Shown here: piece by piece, positions 16,754-26,255 of the stretch
Position numbering within the stretch: position 1 is the first letter of the stretch
Layout: each line of letters opens with the position of its first letter
DNA from: Chryseobacterium oncorhynchi
GTDB taxonomy: Bacteria > Bacteroidota > Bacteroidia > Flavobacteriales > Weeksellaceae
Direction: 5' to 3'
Assembly (NCBI RefSeq): GCF_002899895.1
Contig: NZ_PPEI02000004.1
Location: forward strand, 62,001-126,000
DNA length: 64,000 nucleotides
Translations under genes and position numbers: made by a program
Notes under the pieces: model-generated
The model's input: only the letters and a program-made list of their open reading frames with translations
What the model was told of the DNA's origin: nothing
The model's database searches: none

Positions 16754-16951
16754 TAGATTTCAATATGATTATTTAAGAGCAGTTTAAACATTTTTCTTTT
16801 TAATGCTTAAGTTTTTGAAGTCATCATCATTCCGTTGATTAAGAGCATATAAGTTTTTCATTTAAGAGGATACTTACTATTCTCAAGCTTTAAAACTAAA
16901 TCAACTTAAGTGTTTAAAAAGGTTTAAACAACATTAAAAAATAAACTTCTT

Positions 16952-19900
16952 ATGTTAAAACAATTTATAGAAAGACCGGTCCTTTCAACGGTCATCTCCA
17001 TAATACTCTTATTATTGGGAGCTTTGTCTCTCTTTAATTTACCGATTGCTCTCTTTCCGGACATTGCTCCGCCGAGTGTTCAGGTAACGGCCTTTTATCC
17101 GGGAGCAAATGCTGAGGTAGTAGCTCGTTCTGTAGCAACACCCATTGAGGAAGCAGTGAACGGGGTTGAAAATATGACCTACATGACTTCCAACTCAAGT
17201 AATGATGGTACCATGACACTGAGCGTTTTCTTCAAGCAGGGATCTGATCCTGATAATGCAGCCGTAAACGTACAAAACCGTGTATCAAAAGCAATGAGCC
17301 AACTTCCTCAGGAAGTAGTACAAGCGGGAATTTCTACACAGAAAGTTCAAAATAGTATGATTATGTTCATGGGATTATCCAGTGATGATCCGAAACAATA
17401 TGATGAACTTTTCTTACAGAATTACCTTAAGATCAACGTGATTCCTCAGATTCAGCGTATTCCGGGGGTTGCTCAGGCTCAGGTTTTCGGAACCAGAGAT
17501 TATTCCATGAGAATCTGGTTAAAACCGGATAGACTGGCTGCCAACAATCTTTCTCCACAGGAAGTTTTGAATGCCATTAAAGATCACAACCTTGAAGCTG
17601 CTCCGGGACGTCTTGGACAAGGGAGTAAAGAAACTTACGAATATATCCTTAAATATAAAGGAAAGCTGAACAAAGGTGAAGATTACGAAAGTATCGCCAT
17701 TAAAGCGAATAGTGACGGATCATTCCTAAGATTAAAAGACGTTGCAAGAGTAGAATTTGGTTCTTATACCTATACTGCAACCAACAGAGTAGACGGAAAA
17801 CCGGTTGCCGGATTTGCTATTCTTCAAACTGCAGGTTCAAATGCCAATGAGATCCTTACTGAAATTGAAAAGCAGGTGGATACATTCAGTACTACCCTAC
17901 CTAAAGGAGTGAAGCCTATTATCATGTATAATTCTAAGGATTTCCTTGATGCTTCTATTCATCAGGTAGTAGAAACATTGGTGATTGCATTCGTTTTGGT
18001 ATTTATTGTAGTATTTATTTTCCTTCAGGATTTCAGATCTACTTTAATTCCGGCCATTGCAGTTCCGGTAGCCATTATTGGTACATTCTTCTTCCTTCAA
18101 TTATTTGGTTTCAGTATTAATATGCTTACGTTGTTCGCATTGGTATTGGCTATTGGTATTGTAGTGGATGATGCCATCGTAGTGGTAGAGGCTGTCCATT
18201 CCAAAATGGAACAAACGGGAATGCCTGTGGAGCAAGCCACCATCAACTCAATGAGTGAAATTTCCGGGGCCATTATTTCCATTACATTGGTGATGTGTGC
18301 GGTATTTATTCCCGTAGGCTTTATGCAGGGCCCTGCAGGGGTTTTCTACAGACAGTTTGCCTTTACACTGGCCATTGCTATTTTGATTTCAGCAGTAAAT
18401 GCATTGACATTGAGTCCTGCTTTATGTGCCCTTTTCCTTAATGATCCTCAGGGAGAACATGGTGAACACGGTCACAAAAAAGGATTTGGAGCAAGATTCT
18501 TCAACGCATTTAATGTGAGCTTCAATAACATGACCAGAAAATATATTTACAGCCTTAAATTTTTAATTAAAAATAAATGGGTTGCCATCGGAGGTCTTGT
18601 TCTGATTACTGCAGTCAGCATATTTATGATTAAAAAAGCCCCTTCAGGATTTATTCCGACAGAAGATCAAGGATTCGTATTATATGCAGTGAACACTCCT
18701 CCGGGAAGCTCACTGGAAAGAACACATAATGCAACTGCACAAATTGATAAAATCATTAACGGAGAAAAAGCAACCAATCACCTTTGGGTAGCAGATGGGA
18801 TGAACTTTATCAGTAATGCCAATGCTTCGCCTTATTCTGCAGGTTTCATCAAGCTTAAAGATTATGATAAACGTGGTGAAATGAAAGATCCTGATCAGAT
18901 TGCAGCTGCATTAACAGGAAAAGTAAGTCAGGTAAAGGATGCCAACGCATTCTTCTTCAACTTCCCAACAATTCAGGGATTTGGTAACGTTTCCGGTTTT
19001 GAATTTATGCTTCAGGATAAAACCAACGGTTCTTTTGAGCAATTGGGAACAACAACACAACAATTCATTGGTGAATTAATGAAGCGTCCGGAAATTGCAT
19101 TTGCGTTTACTACTTATGCAGCCGGAAATCCACAATACACTATTGATGTAGATACAGATAAAGCCAATCAGTTAGGAGTTTCTGTTACAGAATTAATGCA
19201 GACTATGCAGATATATTACGGAAGTAGCTTCGTTTCAGATTTCAACAGATTTGGTAAGTATTACAGGGTAATGGCACAGGCCGATATTCCTTATCGTACA
19301 GATATCAATTCTTTGGAGGGAATCTATGTGAAAAATAAATCAGGCGAAATGGTTCCTGCTAAAACATTGGTTACCTTAAAAAGAACCTTTGGACCTGAAA
19401 CGGTAACCAGAAATAACCTATTCAACGCCGTAACCATCAATGGTACTCCAAAACCTGGGTACAGTACCGGAGATGCCATCAAAGCAGTAGAAGAAGTAGC
19501 CAAGCAATCACTTCCAAGAGGTTATGGCTATGAATGGACAGGAATTACCCGTGAAGAAATTAAAACAGGTGGACAAACTACATTCATCTTCCTTTTAAGT
19601 ATTCTTTTTGTTTACTTTCTATTGGCTGCACAGTATGAAAGTTATATTCTTCCGTTTGCCATTATCTTAACTATTCCAACAGGGATCTTTGGGGTATTTG
19701 CCTTCACAGGGCTGGCAGGAATTGATAATAACATCTATGTACAGGTTGGATTGATCATGCTGGTCGGATTATTGGCGAAAAATGCCATCCTGATTGTAGA
19801 GTTTGCCGTTCAGAGAAGAAAAGCAGGAAGATCATTAATTGAATCTGCTCTTCAGGCTTCAAGATTACGTCTAAGACCAATTTTGATGACGTCCTTTGCC

Positions 19901-20134
19901 TTTATCGTAGGGATGCTTCCATTGGTATGGACACAGGGAGCTTCTGCAAAAGGGAACCACTCCATCGGTTATAGTACAGTAGGTGGAATGCTTACAGGAG
20001 TTGTATTCGGAGTTTTCATTATTCCGGTAATGTATGTAGTCTTCCAGTATCTGCATGAAAAAATGCCGAGCAGAAAAAAGAAAAGACTTCAAAGAAAATT
20101 ACAGCAAGAGCAAGCTTTAACAGCTACTCATTAA
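16952..20134 (+). CDS. RND multidrug efflux pump (AcrB/HAE1 family)
   Basis: A 1060-residue inner-membrane proton/drug antiporter with 12 transmembrane helices and two large periplasmic loops. The family N-terminus (FIERPVLSTVISI) is seen, the proton-relay aspartates are in TM4 (GIVVDDAIVVVE) and the relay lysine is in LVGLLAKNAILIVEF. Length is usual for HAE1 pumps (about 1,050). It is downstream of the adaptor with a 198-nt gap, in which I see no promoter box or operator. The C-terminus ends in a basic cytoplasmic tail (RKKKRLQRK). Confidence 0.95.
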   Translation: MLKQFIERPVLSTVISIILLLLGALSLFNLPIALFPDIAPPSVQVTAFYPGANAEVVARSVATPIEEAVNGVENMTYMTSNSSNDGTMTLSVFFKQGSDPDNAAVNVQNRVSKAMSQLPQEVVQAGISTQKVQNSMIMFMGLSSDDPKQYDELFLQNYLKINVIPQIQRIPGVAQAQVFGTRDYSMRIWLKPDRLAANNLSPQEVLNAIKDHNLEAAPGRLGQGSKETYEYILKYKGKLNKGEDYESIAIKANSDGSFLRLKDVARVEFGSYTYTATNRVDGKPVAGFAILQTAGSNANEILTEIEKQVDTFSTTLPKGVKPIIMYNSKDFLDASIHQVVETLVIAFVLVFIVVFIFLQDFRSTLIPAIAVPVAIIGTFFFLQLFGFSINMLTLFALVLAIGIVVDDAIVVVEAVHSKMEQTGMPVEQATINSMSEISGAIISITLVMCAVFIPVGFMQGPAGVFYRQFAFTLAIAILISAVNALTLSPALCALFLNDPQGEHGEHGHKKGFGARFFNAFNVSFNNMTRKYIYSLKFLIKNKWVAIGGLVLITAVSIFMIKKAPSGFIPTEDQGFVLYAVNTPPGSSLERTHNATAQIDKIINGEKATNHLWVADGMNFISNANASPYSAGFIKLKDYDKRGEMKDPDQIAAALTGKVSQVKDANAFFFNFPTIQGFGNVSGFEFMLQDKTNGSFEQLGTTTQQFIGELMKRPEIAFAFTTYAAGNPQYTIDVDTDKANQLGVSVTELMQTMQIYYGSSFVSDFNRFGKYYRVMAQADIPYRTDINSLEGIYVKNKSGEMVPAKTLVTLKRTFGPETVTRNNLFNAVTINGTPKPGYSTGDAIKAVEEVAKQSLPRGYGYEWTGITREEIKTGGQTTFIFLLSILFVYFLLAAQYESYILPFAIILTIPTGIFGVFAFTGLAGIDNNIYVQVGLIMLVGLLAKNAILIVEFAVQRRKAGRSLIESALQASRLRLRPILMTSFAFIVGMLPLVWTQGASAKGNHSIGYSTVGGMLTGVVFGVFIIPVMYVVFQYLHEKMPSRKKKRLQRKLQQEQALTATH

Positions 20135-20151
20135 AAATTATTTATAAACTG

Positions 20152-20248
20152 TTGAGGAATATAATAATCACAAAAAGGCTTTGAAAATTGTTCAAATATT
20201 TGCGCAAATCTCAGCAAACCGTGTTGACAACCTTATTATATTCCTCAA
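20152..20248. repeat. Large inverted-repeat element between pump and channel genes
   Basis: TTGAGGAATATAATAA at 20152-20167 and its exact reverse complement at 20233-20248 flank 65 nt. Inside are further symmetric pieces: TTTGAA-aattg-TTCAAA (20180-20196) and the palindrome ATTTGCGCAAAT (20198-20209). It could fold as one long structured mRNA, or be a small inverted-repeat element. No target-site duplication is obvious. Confidence 0.7.
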
Positions 20249-20285
20249 AATTTTGTACTCAATTAAAGTCTATTAAACAAAAACT

Positions 20286-21698
20286 ATGAAAAGAGTAAAA
20301 AATATTATTCTAACATTTGCGCTGGCTATAGGATCTGTTTCGTGTGTGTCAAAACTGGCATACACGGAGCCGGACCTTCCGCTTCCGGAAAAGTTCCAGT
20401 ACACAGCAACTGCCGATACAGCAAGCATTGCTAATCTGGAATGGAAACAATTTTTCAACGATCCTATTTTACAGGGATTGATTGAAAAGGGAATTAAAAA
20501 TAATTATGACCTTCAAATTGCTTTAAAACAAGTTGCCTCTTCACAGGAAAAACTAAAACAGGCAAAATATATGCAATATCCGGACGTTGGCTTCGGAGTA
20601 TCTGCACAGATTTCAAAACCATCCAAAAACAGTATGAATGGGCAGAGCTTAAATTTATTTTTAGGACAAAGCCATGTTGAAGATTACAACGCTGCATTCA
20701 ACTTATCTTGGGAGGCTGATATTTGGGGAAAGATCAAAAATCAGCAGGAAGTTTCAAGAATGCAATATCTACAAACTTACGAAGGTTCAAAAGCTATCCA
20801 GACGCAGGTGATTGCAGCCATTGCCCAAGGATATTACAATCTTTTGATGCTTGATAAACAATTGGGCATTGCAAAATCCAATCTGGAATTAAGCAGTAAT
20901 ACCTTAATGATTACACAAAAAATGTGGGAAAGTGGTGATACAACCTCTTTGGGAGTACAACAGGCTGCCGCTCAGAAACAGGCTACTGAACTTCTGATCT
21001 CTCAATTGGAACAAAATATTGCCATTCAGGAAAATGCTTTAAGTATTTTGGTAGGCGAAACCCCTAATAAGGTCAATAGAACTATTGAAATGTCTGACAC
21101 TTCCCTTCCTCAAAATATTTCAGCAGGACTTCCGGCAGCTATGGTAAGCAGAAGACCTGATGTACGTCAGCAGGAACTTGTTTTATTGGAATCCAATGCT
21201 ATGGTAGGAATTGCCCAAGCCAATATGTATCCAGCATTAAAAATCACAGCAAATGGAGGGGTTAACTCATTCAAAATTGATAACTGGTTTCAAATTCCGG
21301 CATCATTATTTGGATCTGTTTTAGGAGGAATTACTCAGCCTATTTTCCAGAAAAGACAATTAAAAACGGATTTGGCAGTGGCTCAAATTCAAAGAGAAAA
21401 AAATGTATTGGCTTTCCGTCAATCGGTACTGAATGCCGTTGGTGAAGTTTCTGATGCCTTGGTTTCTAATGAAAACTTAAAAATTCAGGAACAAAAAGCT
21501 GCAGAACAGTCCACTACATTAAAAGATGGGATTAAAAGCGCACAGCTTCTTTACAGAGGAGGTTCAGCCAATTATCTGGAGGTAATTACCGCACAAGGGA
21601 ATTCTCTTCAGGCTGAGTTGAATCTTGCTTCCATTAAAAGACAGAGATTAAGCAGCATTGTAGACCTATACAGAGCGCTAGGAGGCGGTTGGAAGTAG
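20286..21698 (+). CDS. Outer-membrane efflux channel (TolC/NodT-type lipoprotein)
   Basis: A 470-residue outer-membrane factor. Lipobox GSVSC places the lipid Cys at residue 20. Two OEP repeats (about 60-250 and 270-460) form the alpha-barrel tunnel, with typical motifs such as PDVGFGVSAQ, FNLSWEADIWGKIKN and SRRPDVRQQELVLLESNAMVGIAQANMYP. It completes the tripartite pump with the adaptor and RND protein upstream. Substrate range is not readable from sequence. Confidence 0.93.
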   Translation: MKRVKNIILTFALAIGSVSCVSKLAYTEPDLPLPEKFQYTATADTASIANLEWKQFFNDPILQGLIEKGIKNNYDLQIALKQVASSQEKLKQAKYMQYPDVGFGVSAQISKPSKNSMNGQSLNLFLGQSHVEDYNAAFNLSWEADIWGKIKNQQEVSRMQYLQTYEGSKAIQTQVIAAIAQGYYNLLMLDKQLGIAKSNLELSSNTLMITQKMWESGDTTSLGVQQAAAQKQATELLISQLEQNIAIQENALSILVGETPNKVNRTIEMSDTSLPQNISAGLPAAMVSRRPDVRQQELVLLESNAMVGIAQANMYPALKITANGGVNSFKIDNWFQIPASLFGSVLGGITQPIFQKRQLKTDLAVAQIQREKNVLAFRQSVLNAVGEVSDALVSNENLKIQEQKAAEQSTTLKDGIKSAQLLYRGGSANYLEVITAQGNSLQAELNLASIKRQRLSSIVDLYRALGGGWK

Positions 21699-21721
21699 TA
21701 AATTTAATTATATTGTTTGAG

Positions 21722-21746
21722 TGCAGTCTTTCGGGACTGCATTTTT
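21722..21746 (+). terminator. Terminator of the efflux operon
   Basis: TGCAGTC-tttcgg-GACTGCA hairpin followed by TTTTT, 23 nt after the channel gene stop. Confidence 0.8.
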
Positions 21747-21749
21747 ATT

Positions 21750-22358
21750 TCATTGAAGTACTTGTTCTATTAATTCTAATCTTTTAACAATGGTTTTTTT
21801 ATTTAAAATACTTCCCGGAGATAGAACAGCATTCGCACCAATTTTACAGTCATCTCCCACCAATGAACCAAATTTATTGATACCCGTAGAAATTATTTGA
21901 TTGTTATAGATAACTGAAATATTTTTTTCTTCTCTTTCATTAAAATGATTTGCGCAAATAGATCCGGCTTCAAAATTTACATTTTTACCAATAATACTAT
22001 TTCCTATATAATTAAAATGTGCCGTGGCAGAGTAATCAAGAATGATAGATTGTTTAATTTCAGAGCCTGGACCAATATTCACAGATTTGCCAAGAAATAT
22101 AGGCCCTCTCAGATAGGCATATGCTCCTACCCTACAATTTTCATTGATGATTAAGGTTCCTTTTAAAACTGCACCTTGTTCAATTTCTGCAGATTTATGG
22201 ATAGCAATACCTCCGTTAATAATATAATCGTCTGATAAAGTCTTTATTTTTTCAATTAATAGTATTTCTAACTGATCTGTTATTTCCCATGGAAATTTAT
22301 TTTCAGTGTTAAAAACTTCAGAATCAAAATCATTTATAAAATTCTTTATTTCAATCAT
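21750..22358 (-). CDS. LpxA-like left-handed beta-helix protein
   Basis: A 202-residue protein. After about 50 N-terminal residues it has a run of hexapeptide repeats (from IHKSAEIEQGAVLKGTLIINENC to SLVGDDCKIGANAVLSPGSIL). The pattern YAYLRGPIFLGKSVNIGPGSEIK resembles the C-terminal acyltransferase half of GlmU/LpxA-fold enzymes, without the uridyltransferase domain. The reaction is unknown; acetyl- or acyl-transfer to a sugar nucleotide is one guess. It lies 5 nt downstream of miaA and is co-transcribed with it. Confidence 0.75.
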   Translation of the reverse strand: MIEIKNFINDFDSEVFNTENKFPWEITDQLEILLIEKIKTLSDDYIINGGIAIHKSAEIEQGAVLKGTLIINENCRVGAYAYLRGPIFLGKSVNIGPGSEIKQSIILDYSATAHFNYIGNSIIGKNVNFEAGSICANHFNEREEKNISVIYNNQIISTGINKFGSLVGDDCKIGANAVLSPGSILNKKTIVKRLELIEQVLQ

Positions 22359-22363
22359 ACTTA

Positions 22364-23284
22364 CTATTCTATAAGCTTTAATCTGGTTGATATATATTCA
22401 ATCAATCCATCATAATCCTGTTGAGAATATCCCAATTGCAAATAATGAATATCGTCCGCTCTTCTATACCAGGTCAATTGACGTTTGGCATATCTACGGC
22501 TATTCTTTTTAATTTCTGAAACGGCAAAATCAAGATCCCATTCCCCATCAAAGTATTTGAATAGTTCTGAGTAACCAACCGTATTCAAAGCAGTAAGTCC
22601 TTTAAATTTCTCCAAACCTTTTACCTCATCCAAAAGACCTTTCTCCATCATAATATCAACCCTACGATTGATCCTGTCATACAATTCTTCTCTAGGCGCT
22701 TCAATTCCAATTCTGATGACATTAAAATCTCTGGAGTCCTGAGAAATCGCAATCTGTTCAGAATATTTTTTATTAGTTTGCCAGATTACATCAATGGCGC
22801 GCAGAAGTCTTCGGTGGTTATGAATATCTACCACCTCAGCATATTCGGGATCCAGTTCTTTTAAAATTTCCTGAAGTTTTTCAATTCCCTCCTGCTCCAT
22901 AAGTTGCTGAAGTTTCTCCTGATTTTCTGCATCAGCTTCCGGCAGATCATTCAATCCTTCAATGACTGCTTTTTCATACATCATACTTCCACCGACAAGA
23001 ATTACGGTGTTATGATTTTTAAAAAGTTCATTAAGTTTTTGCAGGGCATCTTCTTCGTATTGCCCAATAGAATAGTAGTCTTCTACTAAAAGATTTCCAA
23101 TAAAATGATGAGGTGCTTCAGCCAGCTCCTCTTCAGAAGGAGATGCCGTTCCTATTTTCATTTCCTTAAAGAACTGCCGTGAATCACAGGAAACAATCTC
23201 AGTATTGAAATATTTTGCAAGATCAATTGCCAGTCTCGTTTTACCTATTCCGGTGGGTCCTACTACAGAAATTAGATTTTTCAT
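22364..23284 (-). CDS. miaA: tRNA dimethylallyltransferase
   Basis: A 306-residue enzyme that adds a dimethylallyl group to A37 of tRNAs reading UNN codons. The P-loop GPTGIGKT is at residues 9-16, followed by SCDSRQFFKEMKIGTA, the conserved DSRQ tRNA/substrate motif, and the NHRRLLRAIDVI and RQLTWYRR segments. Length is normal. Cytoplasmic. The gene is divergent from yicC and is followed at once by the hexapeptide protein gene. Confidence 0.96.
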   Translation of the reverse strand: MKNLISVVGPTGIGKTRLAIDLAKYFNTEIVSCDSRQFFKEMKIGTASPSEEELAEAPHHFIGNLLVEDYYSIGQYEEDALQKLNELFKNHNTVILVGGSMMYEKAVIEGLNDLPEADAENQEKLQQLMEQEGIEKLQEILKELDPEYAEVVDIHNHRRLLRAIDVIWQTNKKYSEQIAISQDSRDFNVIRIGIEAPREELYDRINRRVDIMMEKGLLDEVKGLEKFKGLTALNTVGYSELFKYFDGEWDLDFAVSEIKKNSRRYAKRQLTWYRRADDIHYLQLGYSQQDYDGLIEYISTRLKLIE

Positions 23285-23353
23285 CAGTTCACGTTCATTA
23301 TTTTATTGGTCAGATGGAGTCTTTACAGATTTCACAGTGCTAATTTAAATGTT

Positions 23354-23361
23354 TATCTTTG
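23354..23361 (+). promoter_or_regulatory. Promoter -7 box of yicC
   Basis: TATCTTTG, exact TAnnTTTG match, 17 nt before the ATG at 23379. Confidence 0.6.
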
Positions 23362-23378
23362 TAGAACAATAAAAAACT

Positions 23379-24236
23379 ATGATTTTATCAATGACTGGCT
23401 TCGGTAGAGCCGAAGGTGTTTTTGAAGGAAAAAAAATAACAATAGATATTAAATCATTGAACAGCAAGAGCTTTGATTTAAATATCAAAATTCCTTTACG
23501 TTATAAAGAAAAAGAATTTGAAATCAGAAAAATTCTTAATGATAGAATTATCCGTGGAAAGGTAGACTGCTACGTCAATCTGGAAAACCTTGAAGAATCC
23601 AATGATGTGAAAATCAATAAGAGTTTAATTGAATCTTATGTCAATGAGCTTAAAAACATTGCATCAGACGGACCTAATTTCGAATATCTGAAAATGGCCG
23701 TAAGACTTCCTGACGCCATTACATCAAGACCTGATGAGCTTACAGAGGGTGAATGGGAAGCATTAGCAAAAATCGTTAATGCTGCTGTTGATAGATTTGA
23801 AGAATTCAGAAAAACTGAAGGCAGTATTTTACACGAAGAACTGAACAGAAATATTCAAAATATTGATAAATATCTGGGTGAAGTGATTCCTTTTGAAGAA
23901 GAAAGAATCGTAAGTGTAAAAGAACGTTACCAAAAGTCTCTGAAAGAATTCGAAAATGTGGATGAGACTCGTTTTTATCAGGAAATGGCTTATTTCACAG
24001 AAAAATTAGACATTTCAGAAGAAAAGGTAAGACTTACCCAGCACTTGAAATACTATAAGGAAGTAATGGACAATGAATCTTTCAACGGAAAAAAACTGGG
24101 CTTTATTTCTCAGGAAATCGGAAGAGAGATCAATACATTAGGTTCCAAAGCCAACCATGCTGAAATCCAGAAGCTGGTGGTGATGATGAAAGATGATTTG
24201 GAAAAAATTAAAGAACAAACGTTAAACGTATTATAA
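23379..24236 (+). CDS. YicC-family endoribonuclease
   Basis: A 285-residue cytoplasmic protein. The N-terminal YicC domain (about 1-155) begins with the family hallmark SMTGFGRAEG; the C-terminal DUF1732 domain (about 200-285) has LGFISQEIGREINTLGSKANHAEIQKLVVMMKDDLEKIKEQ, the conserved catalytic helix region. E. coli YicC is an RNase that acts on the small RNA RyhB; the target here is unknown. Placed before gmk, as in many bacteria. Confidence 0.92.
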   Translation: MILSMTGFGRAEGVFEGKKITIDIKSLNSKSFDLNIKIPLRYKEKEFEIRKILNDRIIRGKVDCYVNLENLEESNDVKINKSLIESYVNELKNIASDGPNFEYLKMAVRLPDAITSRPDELTEGEWEALAKIVNAAVDRFEEFRKTEGSILHEELNRNIQNIDKYLGEVIPFEEERIVSVKERYQKSLKEFENVDETRFYQEMAYFTEKLDISEEKVRLTQHLKYYKEVMDNESFNGKKLGFISQEIGREINTLGSKANHAEIQKLVVMMKDDLEKIKEQTLNVL

Positions 24237-24238
24237 AT

Positions 24239-24287
24239 AGTTGATTGTTGATAGTAGGGATAAGCTCCTATCTATCAACCACCAACT
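24239..24287. repeat. Imperfect inverted repeat between yicC and gmk
   Basis: AGTTGATTGTTGATAG and the near complement CTATCAACCACCAACT face each other across a short loop. It may be a processing or attenuation hairpin within the yicC-gmk transcript. Confidence 0.5.
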
Positions 24288-24296
24288 GAGAACTCT

Positions 24297-24860
24297 ATGG
24301 ATAAGGTAATTATATTTTCAGCACCGTCTGGAAGCGGAAAAACTACATTGGTAAAACATTCTCTTGAAACATTTCCTGAACTTGAATTTTCTATTTCCTG
24401 TACTACAAGACAGCCAAGAGGAAGTGAAGTTCATGCAGTGGACTATCATTTTTTATCTCCTGATGAATTCAGACAGAAAATTTCAGAAGATGCTTTTGTA
24501 GAATATGAGGAAGTATACACTGATAAATATTACGGTACTTTAAAGTCTGAAGTAGAAAAGATCTGGAATCAGGGAAAAGTTGTTATTTTTGATGTAGATG
24601 TAAAAGGAGGAATTTCCTTAAAAAAATACTTCGGAGAAAAGGCATTGTCTATTTTTATAGAACCCCCTTCCATTGAAGAACTGGAACGAAGATTGATTAC
24701 AAGGAATACAGATGATGCAGAAACCATTAAAACCCGCGTAGAAAAGGCAGAAGAAGAAATGTCTTATGCAAGCGAGTTTGATAAGATCGTGATTAATTCT
24801 GATCTGGACGAAGCTAAAAAAGAAATAGAAAGTTTAATAAAAAGTTTTATCAACAATTAA
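24297..24860 (+). CDS. gmk: Guanylate kinase
   Basis: A 187-residue enzyme that phosphorylates GMP to GDP with ATP. The P-loop SAPSGSGKTT is at residues 8-17. The GMP-binding segment (SCTTRQPRGSEVHAVDYHFLSPDEF, YEEVYTDKYYGT) and the lid region RLITRNTDDAETIKTRV are all present. Length is normal. It follows yicC, which is the common bacterial order; nadA comes after a 106-nt gap. Confidence 0.97.
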   Translation: MDKVIIFSAPSGSGKTTLVKHSLETFPELEFSISCTTRQPRGSEVHAVDYHFLSPDEFRQKISEDAFVEYEEVYTDKYYGTLKSEVEKIWNQGKVVIFDVDVKGGISLKKYFGEKALSIFIEPPSIEELERRLITRNTDDAETIKTRVEKAEEEMSYASEFDKIVINSDLDEAKKEIESLIKSFINN

Positions 24861-24902
24861 TGGCTGGAAGATGGAGGTCAGAAAATGGAAGTCATATACT
24901 CC

Positions 24903-24945
24903 CATTCTTATCTAACTTCTAATTTCTAATCTCTAATTTCTGATA
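24903..24945. repeat. Short tandem CTAATTTCTAA-type repeats upstream of nadA
   Basis: TCTAACTTCTAATTTCTAATCTCTAATTTC-like units repeat about four times. A related run lies upstream of the nifU-like gene (about 462-528). This looks like an intergenic simple repeat family; no function is visible. Confidence 0.4.
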
Positions 24946-24966
24946 ATAAAAAACATTGAGGTTGAT

Positions 24967-25986
24967 ATGAGTACCGAAACATTAGAAAAAGCTAAATCTG
25001 CAATTCCTGTAAAAGGATTTCTGGATATAAAAGATATAGCAATTCCTCAGGGAGAAGAATTGGTAAAGGCCATTCTAAAACTTAAGGAAGAAAAAAATGC
25101 TGTAATCCTTGCCCATTATTACCAACCGGGAGAAATTCAGGATATCGCTGATTTCCTTGGAGATTCCCTACAATTGGCAAGACAGGCAAAGGATACCAAT
25201 GCTGACATGATTGTATTCTGCGGAGTACACTTCATGGCGGAAGCGGCCAAAATTCTGAACCCAACTAAAAAAGTAGTTCTTCCTGATACTATGGCAGGAT
25301 GCTCTCTTGCAGACGGATGTTCAGGTGAAGGGTTGAGAAAAATGCGTGAACAGCATCCTAACGCCTTAATTGCAACTTACATCAACTGTAATGCTGAAAC
25401 CAAGGCAGAAAGTGACATCATTGTAACAAGCTCTAACGCTGAAACAGTAATTGAAGCGCTACCAACAGACAGACCTATCATTTTTGCACCGGATAAAAAC
25501 CTTGGAAGATATTTATCTAAAAAGACAGGTCGTGATATGATCCTTTGGGATGGAAGTTGTATAGTACACGAAGCATTTTCTATGGAGAGAATTGCTAAGC
25601 AGCTGGCAGACAACCCAGACGCTAAAATGATTGCACACCCGGAAAGTGAAGAAGCCGTTTTAAAACTGGCTCACTTCATTGGTTCTACTTCTGCTCTATT
25701 AAACTTTGTAGAAAAAGACGATTGCCAGAAATTCATTATTGCTACTGAAGAAGGTATTCTTCACGAAATGAGAAAACGCGCACCGCATAAGGAATTAATT
25801 CCAGCTTTAGTTTTTGACGAAAGCTGTAACTGTTCTGAGTGTTTCTACATGAAGCGTAATACCATGGAAAAATTGTACTTATGTATGAAGTATGAACTTC
25901 CTGAGATTCTTATTGACGAAGAATTGAGATTAAGAGCATTAAAGCCAATTGAGGCCATGCTTGATCTTTCTAAAAGTATAAAATAA
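24967..25986 (+). CDS. nadA: Quinolinate synthase
   Basis: A 339-residue [4Fe-4S] enzyme that condenses iminoaspartate with dihydroxyacetone phosphate to quinolinate in NAD synthesis. Cluster-ligand regions are C112 in MAGCSLAD, the Cys in WDGSCIVHE (about residue 199) and the Cys pair region CNCSECFYM (about 280). The substrate motif AHYYQPGEIQDIADFLGDSLQLAR is at about 49-72. No nadB is in the window. Confidence 0.97.
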   Translation: MSTETLEKAKSAIPVKGFLDIKDIAIPQGEELVKAILKLKEEKNAVILAHYYQPGEIQDIADFLGDSLQLARQAKDTNADMIVFCGVHFMAEAAKILNPTKKVVLPDTMAGCSLADGCSGEGLRKMREQHPNALIATYINCNAETKAESDIIVTSSNAETVIEALPTDRPIIFAPDKNLGRYLSKKTGRDMILWDGSCIVHEAFSMERIAKQLADNPDAKMIAHPESEEAVLKLAHFIGSTSALLNFVEKDDCQKFIIATEEGILHEMRKRAPHKELIPALVFDESCNCSECFYMKRNTMEKLYLCMKYELPEILIDEELRLRALKPIEAMLDLSKSIK

Positions 25987-26038
25987 TTTTTTTGTTTTTG
26001 AATATTTATTATATTTAGCATTCAAACTAATAATAAAT

Positions 26039-26200
26039 ATGAAAAATCTTAAAAAATTAAACCGAGAAAATCTTAAAAGAGTAAACGGTGGAGCAGGAAA
26101 TTTCTGCAACTTTTGTGAAATACATGAAACCTGTGGATCAGGATGCAATGGAGAATCAATTTGTATTCCAAAAGGAGAACATTTCCCTCCTAATTGTTAA
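26039..26200 (+). CDS. Bacteriocin-like Cys-rich peptide A
   Basis: A 53-residue peptide, shorter than usual gene-calling cut-offs. The leader MKNLKKLNRENLKRVNGG ends in a double glycine, the usual cut site for peptidase-containing ABC exporters. The core is Cys-rich (six Cys: CNFC, TC, GC, IC and the terminal C). The only forward-strand member of a five-gene group, 52 nt after nadA, and closed by a hairpin terminator. The core does not match the other peptides. Function unknown; similar leaders in Chryseobacterium are annotated as bacteriocin-like protein. Confidence 0.75.
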   Translation: MKNLKKLNRENLKRVNGGAGNFCNFCEIHETCGSGCNGESICIPKGEHFPPNC

Positions 26201-26207
26201 TAAAATT

Positions 26208-26234
26208 AAAGCACTGTTTTTACAGTGCTTTTTT
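26208..26234. terminator. Bidirectional terminator between convergent peptide genes A and B
   Basis: AAAGCACTGT-tttt-ACAGTGCTTT hairpin followed by T residues on the forward strand, and a T-rich run on the reverse strand. Confidence 0.85.
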
Positions 26235-26255
26235 ATTTCAATTGATCTCGTCTTA

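Noticed and set aside
20152-20248. Insertion sequence or complete transposon
   Set aside because: There is no transposase, no coding capacity and no target duplication; only an inverted-repeat structure can be claimed.
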